Assembly (NCBI GenBank): GCA_002256985.1 | Contig: NCGO01000005.1 | Span: 1 to 64,000 of the forward strand | Length of the DNA: 64,000 nucleotides | Direction of reading: 5' to 3' | Source of the DNA: Novosphingobium sp. 28-62-57 | Lineage (GTDB): Bacteria > Pseudomonadota > Alphaproteobacteria > Sphingomonadales > Sphingomonadaceae | Shown here: piece after piece, positions 31,261 through 40,689 of the stretch | Layout of the letters: each line of letters begins with the position of its first letter | How positions within the stretch are numbered: the first letter of the stretch is position 1 | Translations under genes and position numbers: made by a program | The notes under the pieces: model-generated | The model's input: only the letters and a program-made list of their open reading frames with translations | Told to the model about the DNA's origin: nothing | The model's database searches: none

Positions 31261-32219
31261 ACCTGCTCTTCGCGGGGACGTTCGACCCGGCCCGATGGCA
31301 GGTGAATGCGCGAATTGGCATCGGCCACAGTCACTTTGACCATGCCCGATGTCAGCGGCGCCATCGGCGGCGCGACATCGCGCAGGGCTGTGCCATCGAC
31401 GATCCACACAAGCCCGTCTGCCGTTTGCGCATGGATGCGCGCGCTGCCATCGGGCTCCACCACCAAGGCCGTGTCCTCATCGATGCCAAGGCCGATCATC
31501 GCAGGTGCCTTGTCAGAGCGGTCTGCCTGCGCCTTGGCGAGGAAGGCGAAGAGGCGGCCAAGCCGGTCGCGCTCCTTGAAATGGCTGTCGGTGATCACGC
31601 CTTGCAGCAGCGGCAGGTGCAGGAAATCACCCTCAATGGTGTTGGCCGGGCCAAACGGCAGGGCGAGCGCTTCCTTGCTGGTGATGCTGCCATCATCCAT
31701 GGCACCGTAGAGCTTTTCGCCCAGCATCGCGAGGCCCGCACTGGTGCCGCCCAAAGGTTTGCCCGCCGCCACATGGGCATCCAATAAGCGGGCGACTTCG
31801 GTGCCGCGCCAGAAATTGACATAGCGCGATTGGTCCCCGCCCGAGATGAAGATGCCATCGGCGCGTGCGATGCTGGCCAATACCGCCGGGTCTGTGGCTT
31901 GCGCGCGAGCATGGAAAATCAGCACTTCGACCGACAGGGGGCCTTGCGGGTGGCGCATGAATTCCTCGGCGGTGTCCTTGCCGAACGAGGCGCTGAGAAT
32001 GACGATATGGCCGCGCCCGGCCTTTTCAAAGAACCAGCGCAAGGCCTGCGGATTGCGTGCGCCGCCGCCGTTGAGCAGCAAACCGCCCGAGACCGCGCCT
32101 TCGCGTGGCACATCGGGATTGCCATAGACATAGCGTTCCAGCGGCGCTTCGGCTTCCGCAGCCAAAACAGGGGCGATGGTCAGGATCAGCGACAGGACGA
32201 AGGCGAAAAAGCGCGGCAC
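31194..32219 (-). CDS. exported cyanophycinase-like serine peptidase (S51 family)
   Basis: This 341-residue protein (GTG 32219, AGGGAG upstream) has a signal peptide (residues 1-20, ending PVLA) and the S51 pattern: GGLLLNGGGARN, ADGIFISGGDQSRYV (about 120-134), nucleophile Ser160 in LGGTSAGLAM, and GPANTIEGDFLHLPLLQGVITDSHFKERDRLGR with a catalytic His. Cyanophycinase cleaves multi-L-arginyl-poly-L-aspartate, and exported versions let bacteria feed on cyanophycin from outside. The 3' end overlaps the response-regulator gene by 67 bases. It could alternatively be another Asp-peptide hydrolase, which is interesting given the Asp-rich exported protein at 18.4 kb. Confidence 0.8.
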   Translation of the reverse strand: MPRFFAFVLSLILTIAPVLAAEAEAPLERYVYGNPDVPREGAVSGGLLLNGGGARNPQALRWFFEKAGRGHIVILSASFGKDTAEEFMRHPQGPLSVEVLIFHARAQATDPAVLASIARADGIFISGGDQSRYVNFWRGTEVARLLDAHVAAGKPLGGTSAGLAMLGEKLYGAMDDGSITSKEALALPFGPANTIEGDFLHLPLLQGVITDSHFKERDRLGRLFAFLAKAQADRSDKAPAMIGLGIDEDTALVVEPDGSARIHAQTADGLVWIVDGTALRDVAPPMAPLTSGMVKVTVADANSRIHLPSGRVERPREEQVYRASEGTLVRLSTKASISAKR

Positions 32220-32325
32220 CGGATGCTCCCTAAGGTCAGGGCGGCAGGGTAGGGTGCAGGGCGCTTTGCTGGCAATGGGTAGGCAAGAAAAGGGTGGGGG
32301 GCGCAAAGCGGTGTCGCAATTATCT

Positions 32326-32409
32326 GCGCCCCCGCGCAGGCGGGGGCCTCAGGCGTTTGACACCGTGCTTGGTTGAACAACCCTGAGGCCCCCGCCTGCG
32401 CGGGGGCGC
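32326..32409. repeat. palindromic repeat in divergent intergenic region
   Basis: GCGCCCCCGCGCAGGCGGGG continuing to GCCTCAGG at the left and CCTGAGGCCCCCGCCTGCGC continuing to GGGGGCGC at the right: near-perfect 28-base inverted arms around about 28 bases. Non-coding, between the cyanophycinase-like gene and tspO. It resembles a REP pair. Confidence 0.75.
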
Positions 32410-32484
32410 CAGCTCCGATCCGCACAGCGACTTTCTGTCACTTCGCCCCCTTTGCGCATTGCCCCGCGCGCTGTCAGTCCCCAT

Positions 32485-32979
32485 ATGGCCGCTATGCCCG
32501 AACCCCATGTCATTGCCGCCATCCTCTGGGCCGTTATCCTTGGAGGCGCGGGCGGTCTGTTGACGGACATTGGCCCGTGGTACCGCAATCTGAAAAAGCC
32601 TTCGTGGCAGCCGCCCGACTGGCTGTTCGGCCCGGCCTGGACGCTAATTCTTGGGCTGGCCGGATGGGCCGCCGTGTTGGCATGGGATGGCGCGGTGGAT
32701 GAAGGCGGGCGGATGCGGGTGATCACGCTGTTTGCGGTGAACTTCGTGTTCCACTTCCTGTGGTCACCGCTGTTCTTTGCGCGGCAAAGACCCGATTGGG
32801 CGCTGGGCGAAGTGCCGTTTCTGTGGGGATCGGTGCTGGCGCTGGCCATTGGCTTGCGCGAGTTTTCGGTGCTGGCGAGCTGGCTGGTTGTGCCCTACCT
32901 CGTCTGGGTAAGCTTTGCTGCGATCCTGAACATCACCATCGTGCGGCTGAACAAGCCGTTCGGGCCGAAGGCGACCTGA
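32485..32979 (+). CDS. tspO: TspO/MBR family outer-membrane or inner-membrane tryptophan-rich sensory protein
   Basis: A 164-residue, five-helix membrane protein with TspO features: GGLLTDIGPWYRNLKKPSWQ in loop 1, PPDWLFGPAWTLIL, NFVFHFLWSPLFFARQRPDWAL and a final NITIVRLN. TspO binds porphyrins and, in phototrophic relatives, tunes pigment gene expression under oxygen and light. ATG 32485 is taken; 32494 is possible. It stands alone between a repeat-containing gap and the convergent CHAT gene. With a photolyase-like gene nearby it may belong to a light or oxidative-stress theme, but that is inference. Confidence 0.88.
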   Translation: MAAMPEPHVIAAILWAVILGGAGGLLTDIGPWYRNLKKPSWQPPDWLFGPAWTLILGLAGWAAVLAWDGAVDEGGRMRVITLFAVNFVFHFLWSPLFFARQRPDWALGEVPFLWGSVLALAIGLREFSVLASWLVVPYLVWVSFAAILNITIVRLNKPFGPKAT

Positions 32980-33010
32980 GCTTTCCGGCCGAGATTGGCC
33001 CGAAAACGCC

Positions 33011-35881
33011 TTACCGCCCGACCATCACGAACGGTGCCCAGAGCGCGGGATCGCGCAGCGCGTTGTCGCGCCCGTTTGCCATGCCCACCATCGCCCGTTG
33101 CAATGCGGCGGTCGGATCGGTGCCGCGCGCGAAGTGAGAGAGCGTTTCGACCGAGAGCCGCGCCGCAACATCATCGCGCACCGCCCAGTGCGATACCAGC
33201 AGGTTGGCCGCGCCAGCATGGAGAAACGCGCGCGCCAATCCGCCAAGGCCGCTGCCATCCACGCCCGATCCAGCAGCCGTGTTGCAGGCCGAAAGCACCA
33301 CCCATGCGCCCGACAGGCGCAAGTCCATGATTTCCTCGGCGGTCAGCAGGCCGTCACTTTCGCCCGCAGGCGTCAGCACCAGCGCCGGTTCGTGCAGCCC
33401 GTCCAGTTCGCCCGCCACAAGGCCGTGGGTGGAGAGCGCCAGCACATCGACCCCGGCCAGATCGGCAGAGCGCAGTGCAGCCTCGGTGGCAGCATCGCCG
33501 GTCAGCACGGTGCTGTTGCGTGCGCCCAATGCCTGCCCCAGCGCGGCAAGTTCTCCGGCGCTGGCGGGCAGCGGGGGGAGATCGGCCAGATGTTGCGCGT
33601 TGGCCGCTGAACGGAACGGGGTGGCGCTGGCCAACTGCACTTCCGCGCCTGTTTGGGGGCCAAGCTGCGGCGCGCCCAGTGCCAGATAGCCGCGCGGTTT
33701 TGCCCGCGTTTTCGTGCGCTTGGCCGTCAGTGTGGCCAGCGCGGGCAGGGTAACCAGCGCGTGATCCTCGATCAGCCAGCGCGGGCGCTGCGCCGTACCA
33801 CTGGCCAGCACCGCGAAGGGAAGCGACGAGAACGCGCCGCCGCTGGAAATCAGCAGCCGCTTGCGCTTGCCGATCACGCGGGTAATCGCCTCCGGCAGAA
33901 CCAGCTTGCGCAGTTCAGCGCTGGCAGCGTGATCGAAAGTGCCCGCGCTCTCCAGCCCCTTGCGCAATTGCCTGACCAATTCGGTCGCGCGGCGGGTGGG
34001 GCCACTGCGCACCACAGCAGTTTCCCGCCCATTGGCCGCCAGCACCACCAGCCCTTGTGGCCCGGGCGCAACGATCAGCAGCGCTTCGTCCTTGTCCAGC
34101 AAGGCCTGCGCGGCGGCCAGGGTCAGGCGCTCGCTGGCCTCACTGCGCACAAGGTCCGGGGCGCGTTCGGCCAGTTGGCGGGTGATCGCATCAAGCCGTG
34201 CGGTGGCGGCGGTGCGCTCGGCCTCGATCGCAGCAACGCGATCGGCAGGCGTGCCCAGCGCAGCCAGGCGCAGCTGTTTGTCGAGCAGGGTTTGCACGGC
34301 CACAGCCGCATCCTGCCGTTCGCGCAGCAGCGCGGCTTTGGCAGGATCGAGCGCGGCCATGCGGCGCGCCGCAGCACGCGCGGCGATTCCGGCGGAGCCT
34401 TCGACCACCGGCTGCGCCAGTGTGAAGGCGGCTGCTACATCACCTGCCACGGCGGCGGCTTCGAGCGCCCAGCCAAAGCCGGTGCGCAACGAGCGGTCAA
34501 GGCCGGAGCGGCGGGCGCCGGTGGCTTCCAGTTCGCGCAGGCGCGCGTCCATCCCATCGGCAGCTGTGCGGGCGCGGACAAGGCCTGCCGAGGCATCACC
34601 GCCAAGCGCCTCGAACGCGGCGAGGCGCGCTTCGCCGATCAATGCTGCCGTATCGGCCATCTGCCCGCCCGCTTGGCGCAGGTCCTGCGCGCCCTGCTGC
34701 ACGGCGCGGGCCCGCGCTGCATCGCCTGCCTCAAAGGCGGCCACGGCCAGGCGGTCTTCGCCTTCGATCCGTTCGCGATGGTACGCTGGATAGCGGCGGG
34801 TGCGCACATCAGACACTGCGGCATATTCAGCCAGAGCGCGCGCCGCATCGCCTTCGGCCGCCAGCGTCAGCGCAAAAGTTTCGCGCGCCAACAGCGCGCG
34901 ATCCGCCTCTGGGCCAAGGTCCTGCGCCATCTTGTCCGCCGCCGCGCGGGCCAGATTCTGCGCTTCGGCGGTCTTGCCATTTGCGGCCAGCACATTGGCC
35001 AGCGTGGCCAGATAGCTAAGCGTCTGCTGGCTTTCGCCAAAGCGGGCATAGGCCAGATCCATGCCCTTGCGCGCAGCGGCCTCGGCCTCGTCCAACCGGC
35101 CAAGGTCCATCAGCACGCGCGCCATCGTGTTCAGATTGACCGCAAGGAACGGGTGGCCTTGGGGCAGGAAGCTTTCCAGCAGGCTTTGCGTCTTGCGACC
35201 CTCTTCTGCTGCTTCCTCAAGCCGCCCGGACGAATAGAGGAACGTCACCAGATTGGCGAAATGGGGCGCGGCATTGGCGGGGATGGGCGAGAGGCGGCGG
35301 TTGATGGCAATGGCTTCGCGAACGCTGGCAATGGCCTTGTCCGTCTCGCCATTGCGGATTTGCGCGTTGGCAAGGTTTGACCATGCCGCCGCCAGATTGG
35401 AGCTGGGCTGACCGGCAGACGTGGCGATGCGCCAGTCCAGCACTTGCTGGCCCAAGGCGGTTGCCTTGTCGAATTCGCTCAGCGTCAGGTGCATCACCAC
35501 TTGCGCATTGGCGATCAGCATCCGCCGCTCGCGCCATTCGGGCCCGGCGGCATCAAGCACGGCAGCGATGCGTTCAAGCCGTGCGGCCCCGCCTTTGATA
35601 TCGCCCTGCAGATAATCGGCGGTGGCGAGTTCGGCCTCAAGCCACGCAAGCTGCGGGTGGCCTTCGGGATAGAGCGTGCGGCCAAAGGCCAGCACATCTT
35701 CAAACGCCTTACGATAGGCGGCGGGATTGGCGGCCTCGTCCAGCGCATCGGCAGCGATGAACATCGCGTCGAGCCCTGCGCGTTGCTGCGCGGTGGGTTC
35801 GGCAAGGGCGGGTGCGCTGGCCCAAGCCAGAGCCATGGCGCCCATCAGCGCGTGCAATGCTGAGCCCTTGATCCTTCCCAT
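33011..35881 (-). CDS. exported TPR-CHAT protease-like protein
   Basis: A 956-residue protein with a signal peptide (MGRIKGSALHALMGAMALAW, cleavage near PALA) and TPR repeats from about 40 to 380 (units such as NLAAAWSNLANAQIRNGETD and AVNLNTMARVLMDLGRLDEA). A helical region follows, then a C-terminal CHAT domain (caspase-like) at about 650-956 with the catalytic His in VDVLALSTHGLVAGE and Cys in GAWVVLSACNTAAGSG. Family members are caspase-fold peptidases or scaffolds. The active site is intact here. An extracytoplasmic location is unusual compared with cytoplasmic CHAT effectors such as separase-like or CRISPR-linked ones. The target is unknown. Confidence 0.85.
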   Translation of the reverse strand: MGRIKGSALHALMGAMALAWASAPALAEPTAQQRAGLDAMFIAADALDEAANPAAYRKAFEDVLAFGRTLYPEGHPQLAWLEAELATADYLQGDIKGGAARLERIAAVLDAAGPEWRERRMLIANAQVVMHLTLSEFDKATALGQQVLDWRIATSAGQPSSNLAAAWSNLANAQIRNGETDKAIASVREAIAINRRLSPIPANAAPHFANLVTFLYSSGRLEEAAEEGRKTQSLLESFLPQGHPFLAVNLNTMARVLMDLGRLDEAEAAARKGMDLAYARFGESQQTLSYLATLANVLAANGKTAEAQNLARAAADKMAQDLGPEADRALLARETFALTLAAEGDAARALAEYAAVSDVRTRRYPAYHRERIEGEDRLAVAAFEAGDAARARAVQQGAQDLRQAGGQMADTAALIGEARLAAFEALGGDASAGLVRARTAADGMDARLRELEATGARRSGLDRSLRTGFGWALEAAAVAGDVAAAFTLAQPVVEGSAGIAARAAARRMAALDPAKAALLRERQDAAVAVQTLLDKQLRLAALGTPADRVAAIEAERTAATARLDAITRQLAERAPDLVRSEASERLTLAAAQALLDKDEALLIVAPGPQGLVVLAANGRETAVVRSGPTRRATELVRQLRKGLESAGTFDHAASAELRKLVLPEAITRVIGKRKRLLISSGGAFSSLPFAVLASGTAQRPRWLIEDHALVTLPALATLTAKRTKTRAKPRGYLALGAPQLGPQTGAEVQLASATPFRSAANAQHLADLPPLPASAGELAALGQALGARNSTVLTGDAATEAALRSADLAGVDVLALSTHGLVAGELDGLHEPALVLTPAGESDGLLTAEEIMDLRLSGAWVVLSACNTAAGSGVDGSGLGGLARAFLHAGAANLLVSHWAVRDDVAARLSVETLSHFARGTDPTAALQRAMVGMANGRDNALRDPALWAPFVMVGR

Positions 35882-35930
35882 CGGGCGAACATTGCGCAAG
35901 GCTCAAGCCTTTACAAGCGCCCCGGCGGGT

Positions 35931-37082
35931 TCAGGCGTATTGTGGCAGCAAATCGGGAATGCGCGCGCGCAGCTGGAAAAAGCCCTTGCGGCAATGGGGC
36001 CAGCCCGCGCGGTCCCATTCGCGCAAGTTTTCGGCCAAGGTCAGGCCTTGCGCGCTCAACGTCTTGCGCCATTCCGCCAGCGTTGTGGCGACCGGGCCGA
36101 CCGGGGCAAAGCCGGTGACGATCTGTGCACAGCCGTGCTGTGCGGCCAGTGCCGCCAGCGCTGCGGCGTCATCGGCAGCGCTGGCCTCGCATCCCCAGTG
36201 CGCGGCGGCACGTGCGGCGGCGTCCGCGAACGCGGCGCGGTCTGCTGCGTTGGCAGGCAGGGCAAAGGCCACGGCGCGCACGTCTGCCATATCAAGCACC
36301 TGTTCAAGGCTGCAATCTTCGGGCGTGATCAGCACGATTGACGGCGCGGCGCGGTCCGGGCGGAGGGCTTCACGCGGGGGTGCGGGCGCGGGGTGAGCGG
36401 AGACATCGGCCACGTCGGCGATAGTGGCAAGGCCGTGCGCGGTCAGCTTGCCGCCGGTCATCGCGGCGATGCGGTCGGCGCTGGCAAGGTAGGTCTTGCC
36501 CGGCGTGTGCAGGCCCGCCACCCAGCGCCAGCTCAAAGTGTTGGAGGCAGGATCGGCATCGATCAGCCGGTCGAACGTCCATTTCGCGCCTAATTGCCAC
36601 GGCAGGCCGAGCGTGAAAGTCCAGATCGAAGCGACCTGCATCCGCGCCCAATTGTGCAGATATCCGGTATCTTCCAATTCCTGCGCCCAGTGATCGAAGG
36701 CGGGAATGCCAGTGCGCCCGGCCATGGCCTTTTCCGCCGCGGCGATGAGGCCTGGCTGGGCCGACAGGCGCTCCACATCGGCAAGGTATTGCGTCCACAC
36801 CGCCGGGCGCTGTTCCAGCCAGCCCTTCCAGTAGGTGCGCCAGAATACTTCGGCCAGGAACTTTTCTGCCGCCTCTGCGCGGTGGTGGGCCAGCACGGTT
36901 TGCACCACTTCGTCTTCCGAAATCAGGCGGCGGCGCAGCGCGGCGGACAGCCGCGAGACGTGATCGTGCTGCCCGCTGGCGCTAACCAGATTGCGCCGCG
37001 TGCCATAGGCGCTGCCTGCGCGTGGAGCGAACGCGGCGAGCCGCGCTTGTGCATCGGCGCGGGTGAGGGGGAAATATGCCAT
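35931..37082 (-). CDS. photolyase/cryptochrome-like FAD-binding protein with apparently permuted domains
   Basis: This 383-residue protein begins with the helical FAD domain of the photolyase family (HVSRLSAALRRRLISEDEVV, FLAEVFWRTYWKGWLEQRP, GIPAFDHWAQELEDTGYLHN, WARMQVASIWTF, residues about 40-170, ending SWRWVAGLHTPGKTYLAS). An alpha/beta-type segment sits at the C terminus (about 250-383: SIVLITPEDCSLEQ, PVGPVATTLAEW, LREWDRAGWPHCRKGFFQ). In ordinary photolyases the alpha/beta domain is N-terminal. It may therefore be a permuted relative, or a family with a different second domain. DNA repair or light sensing is possible. It is divergent from a small membrane protein. Confidence 0.7.
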   Translation of the reverse strand: MAYFPLTRADAQARLAAFAPRAGSAYGTRRNLVSASGQHDHVSRLSAALRRRLISEDEVVQTVLAHHRAEAAEKFLAEVFWRTYWKGWLEQRPAVWTQYLADVERLSAQPGLIAAAEKAMAGRTGIPAFDHWAQELEDTGYLHNWARMQVASIWTFTLGLPWQLGAKWTFDRLIDADPASNTLSWRWVAGLHTPGKTYLASADRIAAMTGGKLTAHGLATIADVADVSAHPAPAPPREALRPDRAAPSIVLITPEDCSLEQVLDMADVRAVAFALPANAADRAAFADAAARAAAHWGCEASAADDAAALAALAAQHGCAQIVTGFAPVGPVATTLAEWRKTLSAQGLTLAENLREWDRAGWPHCRKGFFQLRARIPDLLPQYA

Positions 37083-37194
37083 CGTCAGACCCTACGCCTC
37101 GCACCGGGCGCTCACGATGTGGCAAGAGGGCCGTGTTGCCCGCACTTTCGGGAAGGCGCATCGCGGGCGCACTTGGAGAAGGACGATACTGCGC

Positions 37195-37644
37195 ATGTTC
37201 CGTTTCAATCTGCCCTTTCCGGTGGTGCTGCTGGGCCTTGCCGGGTGGCTGCCTCAGGCCATCTGCGTCTGGCTGGTGATCGGCGGCGGACCACTGGGAT
37301 GGAGTGCCCTTGCCGCAGGGTGCTTCTACGCCGCGCTGATCCTGTCTTTTCTGGGCGGGCTGTGGTGGATGGCCGGGCTCCTGGGCGGGGTGCGCAGCGG
37401 CGGGCTCTATGTCATCGCGGTGCTGCCCAGCCTTGTGGCATGGGCAACATTGCTGCCGTGGATTGCAGGCTGGCATTGGCCGGGGCCATCGCTGGTGGTG
37501 CTGGGGCTGATCCTGCTGGCCAGCCCGGCGGTGGATGTGAAGCTGGCGCGCGCCGTGACGCTGCCACCCGATTGGCTGCGCCTGCGGATGTGGATGGCGA
37601 CCGGGCTCGGGCTTTTGACGCTGGCGCTGGCGGCGGTGGGCTGA
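37195..37644 (+). CDS. DUF3429-like small inner-membrane protein
   Basis: A 149-residue protein with about five hydrophobic helices, consistent with the DUF3429 family (PFPVVLLGLAGWLPQAICVW, then a second half ending LRLRMWMATGLGLLTLALAA). GGAGAAGG precedes ATG 37195; longer versions lack a good site. It is divergent from the photolyase-like gene, and such proteins are often found next to photolyase or fatty-acid genes. Function unknown. Confidence 0.65.
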   Translation: MFRFNLPFPVVLLGLAGWLPQAICVWLVIGGGPLGWSALAAGCFYAALILSFLGGLWWMAGLLGGVRSGGLYVIAVLPSLVAWATLLPWIAGWHWPGPSLVVLGLILLASPAVDVKLARAVTLPPDWLRLRMWMATGLGLLTLALAAVG

Positions 37645-37647
37645 GGG

Positions 37648-39180
37648 TCAGGTAACGAACAAGCCGCTGTATGTCTCACGCAACTGCGCTTTTTGCACTT
37701 TGCCCATCGCATTGCGCGGCAATTCATCGACGAACACCACCGCGCGCGGTTGTTTGAAGCGGGCGAGGCGGTCGGTCAGGGCTGAGAGCACGGTGGGCTG
37801 GTCCAATGCCGGGTCGGTGGCCTTGACCACGGCGACCACGGCCTCGCCCAGATCGGCATGGGGCACGCCGATGACCGCGCTTTCGGCAATGCCGGGGATT
37901 TCATCGAGCGCGGCTTCGACTTCGGCGGGGTAGATGTTGAGCCCGCCGGCGATGATAAGATCCTTGGCGCGGCCGACGATATGGACATAGCCCTCCGCGT
38001 CGATAAATCCCAGATCGCCGGTGATGAAGAAACCATCGCTTCGGAATTCCTCGCGCGTCTTGTCCGGCATCTGCCAGTAACCGCCGAACACGTTGGGGCC
38101 TTTGACTTCGATCACGCCGATCTCGCCCTGTGGAAGCACGGCGGCAGTCTCGGGATCGGCGATGCGCAAGTCTACACCGGGCAAGGGGAAGCCGACGCTG
38201 CCGGGTTTGCGCAGGCCCTCATAGGGGTTGGACGTGTTCATGTTGGTTTCGGTCATGCCATAGCGTTCAAGGATGGCATGGCCGGTCAAGGCGCTGAATT
38301 CGCGGTGGGTTTCGGCAGAGAGCGGGGCCGATCCCGAAACGAACAGACGCATTTCCGCCGCCAGATCGCGGGTGAAGCCGGGATGGGCCAACAGGCGACT
38401 ATAGAACGTGGGCACGCCCATCAGCACACTGGCCTGCGGCATCAGCCGCACCAGCGCATCGGCATCGAACCGAGGCAGGAAGATCATCGCTGCGCCGCTG
38501 GCGATGATCGTGTTGGTGGCCACGAACAGCCCGTGCGTGTGGTAGATCGGCAGCGCGTGGAGCAGGCGGTCCTGCGCAGTAAAGCGCCAGTATTCGCGCA
38601 AGGTCAGCGCGTTGGAGGCAAGGTTGGCGTGGCTGAGCATCGCGCCCTTGCTGCGCCCGGTGGTGCCTGAGGTATAGAGGATGGCGGCCAGACCATCGGG
38701 GGCGGCAGGCGTGGAGGCGAACGTCGTCGGCTGACCCGCAGCAGCATTTACCAGCGAACCGGCGGTGCCATCGGCATCAAGCGTAAGCAGCGCGGGCACG
38801 CTCAGGTCAGCGCAGAGCGCGGTCAGTGCCGCTTCATCTTCCGGGCGGCACAGGACCAGCGCCGGGGCCGCATCGCCAAGGAAATAGCGCAACTCGCCGG
38901 TGGTATAGCCGGTGTTGAGCGGCAGATAGACTGCGCCCGCCTGCAACGCGGCCAGCCAAGTGAGCAGCGCGGTTTGCGATTTTTCCACCTGAACCGCCAC
39001 ACGGTCCCCAGCTTTCACGCCTGCCGCCCGGAACGCGTGGGCAAGTTGCGCTGCGCGGGCATGGGCGGCGGCATAGGTCAGCACCGCGCCATCAGCGGCA
39101 ATCAGGAACGGGGCGTCCGGCGTGGCATTGCAGGTGGCGGTGAACAGCGAGAGCATGTCCTGGTGGGCGGAAGGTGCCAC
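37648..39180 (-). CDS. matB: malonyl-CoA synthetase (acyl-CoA/AMP-ligase family)
   Basis: A 510-residue ANL-superfamily ligase. Motifs are ILYTSGTTGRSKGAMLSH (P-loop, about 165-182), ALPIYHTHGLFVATN, ERYGMTETNMNTSNPYEG and GDLGFIDAEGYVHIVGRAKD, with the catalytic Lys near the C terminus (PRNAMGKVQKAQ). The HTHGLF and MTETNMNTSNPYEG.R signatures are those of MatB, which makes malonyl-CoA (or methylmalonyl-CoA) from the free acid, ATP and CoA. It stands alone, 3 bases from the convergent DUF3429 gene. A MatA-type malonyl-CoA decarboxylase is not in the window. Confidence 0.82.
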   Translation of the reverse strand: MAPSAHQDMLSLFTATCNATPDAPFLIAADGAVLTYAAAHARAAQLAHAFRAAGVKAGDRVAVQVEKSQTALLTWLAALQAGAVYLPLNTGYTTGELRYFLGDAAPALVLCRPEDEAALTALCADLSVPALLTLDADGTAGSLVNAAAGQPTTFASTPAAPDGLAAILYTSGTTGRSKGAMLSHANLASNALTLREYWRFTAQDRLLHALPIYHTHGLFVATNTIIASGAAMIFLPRFDADALVRLMPQASVLMGVPTFYSRLLAHPGFTRDLAAEMRLFVSGSAPLSAETHREFSALTGHAILERYGMTETNMNTSNPYEGLRKPGSVGFPLPGVDLRIADPETAAVLPQGEIGVIEVKGPNVFGGYWQMPDKTREEFRSDGFFITGDLGFIDAEGYVHIVGRAKDLIIAGGLNIYPAEVEAALDEIPGIAESAVIGVPHADLGEAVVAVVKATDPALDQPTVLSALTDRLARFKQPRAVVFVDELPRNAMGKVQKAQLRETYSGLFVT

Positions 39181-39267
39181 GGTGCGTCCTTGATGCTGGC
39201 GTTAAGGCCTGCACCGCATGCAATAGCCGTCACATCAGCGCAAGGGCATCGCCTCGGCTTCGCGCCC

Positions 39268-40689
39268 TCAGGCGGTGGACGCGTGCAATTTCGGCGCGTC
39301 CTCCTCCGTGTCGGGCTGCGCGGGCGGTTCGGCACGTTCCAGACAATCTCTGAAGGTTTCGAGCCACCACATCACGTCCCGTTCGCGCACGTTGCGGATC
39401 ATGGCATCCCAGCGGGTCTTGCGTTCAACCAGCGGCATGACCAGCGCGCGTTGCAGTGCGTCCGAAAGTTCCTCGGCGCTATAGGGGTTGACCAGCAGCG
39501 CATCCTGCATCTGTTCAGCCGCGCCTGCAAAGCGCGACAGGATCAGCACCCCGGGGTCTTCGGGGTCTTGTGCGGCGATGTATTCCTTGGCCACAAGGTT
39601 CATTCCATCGCGCAACGGGGTGACAAGGCCGATGCGCGCAGCGCGATAGACGCCTGCCAGCACATCGCGTGGATAGCCCTGGTTGACATAGCGGATCGGC
39701 ACCCAGTCCAGTTCCGCATGCGCGCCGTTGATCCGGCCCGCCAGCCCTTCAAGTGTCGAGCGGATGCGCTGATAACTCTCCACGGCTCCCCGCGAAGGCG
39801 GCGCGATCTGCAGCAGCACGAGACTGTTGCGCTCCTCCGGGTGCTCTTCAAGAAAGCGCTCATAGCCTAGGAAGCGCTCTTCCAGCCCTTTGGAATAATC
39901 GAGCCGGTCCACGCCCACGATCAAAGCGCGGCCCACCAGACTGGCGCGCACCTTTTCGTATGTGCGGCGCGCGGTGTTGCTGCGGGCCATGTCCTCAAAG
40001 TCCTGGGTGTCTATGCCAATCGGACAGGCAACCAGACGGACCGAGCGGCCATTGCAGTGGACAATGCCATTGGCATCCACCGTCGCGCCCATCTCTGCCT
40101 TCACGAAATCCACGAAGGAATCGAGCCATTCCTGCGTGTGGAACCCGATCACGTCATAGGCGAACAGCGTTTCCACCAGCGCGGCGGCTTCGGGCAGGGT
40201 GGCCAGCAGGCGGCGCGGGGGCCAGGGGATGTGCAGGAAAAAGCCGATGCGGTTCTTGATGCCCCGGTTGCGCAGTTCGCGGCCCAGCGGGATCATGTGA
40301 TAATCCTGCACCCACACCACATCGTCCGGCTCGATCAGCGGCAGCACCGTTTCGGCAAAGCGGGCATTGGCGCGCTCGTATCCTCCGGCAAAGCTGCGTT
40401 CGTATTCCGCAAGATCAATGCGATAGTGGAACAGCGGCCACAGCGTGCGGTTGGCATAGCCGTTGTAGTATTCCTCTACGTCTTGCTCTTCGAGATCGAC
40501 CGTGGCGGTGGCCACGCCATCGGTGCGCTGAAAATTGATGTGGCCGGTGAAATGGTCGGTCACTTCGCCCGACCAGCCGAACCAGATGCCGCCATTGGCG
40601 CGCAACGCGGCAGACAGCGCCACCGCCAGCCCGCCTTGTGCCCCGCCGCCCGCGCTGACGCGGTTCGATATGACGATCAGGCGGCTCAT
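39268..40689 (-). CDS. otsA: alpha,alpha-trehalose-phosphate synthase (GT20)
   Basis: A 473-residue GT20 enzyme: [20 protein letters not shown] at the N terminus, [55 protein letters not shown], then [20 protein letters not shown] and [13 protein letters not shown]. It forms trehalose-6-phosphate from UDP-glucose and glucose-6-phosphate. The start at 40689 overlaps the GH15 stop by ATGA, so the operon order is otsB, GH15, otsA. Trehalose serves as an osmo- and stress protectant; the promoter upstream of otsB has the EcfG general-stress form. Confidence 0.94.
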   Translation of the reverse strand: MSRLIVISNRVSAGGGAQGGLAVALSAALRANGGIWFGWSGEVTDHFTGHINFQRTDGVATATVDLEEQDVEEYYNGYANRTLWPLFHYRIDLAEYERSFAGGYERANARFAETVLPLIEPDDVVWVQDYHMIPLGRELRNRGIKNRIGFFLHIPWPPRRLLATLPEAAALVETLFAYDVIGFHTQEWLDSFVDFVKAEMGATVDANGIVHCNGRSVRLVACPIGIDTQDFEDMARSNTARRTYEKVRASLVGRALIVGVDRLDYSKGLEERFLGYERFLEEHPEERNSLVLLQIAPPSRGAVESYQRIRSTLEGLAGRINGAHAELDWVPIRYVNQGYPRDVLAGVYRAARIGLVTPLRDGMNLVAKEYIAAQDPEDPGVLILSRFAGAAEQMQDALLVNPYSAEELSDALQRALVMPLVERKTRWDAMIRNVRERDVMWWLETFRDCLERAEPPAQPDTEEDAPKLHASTA

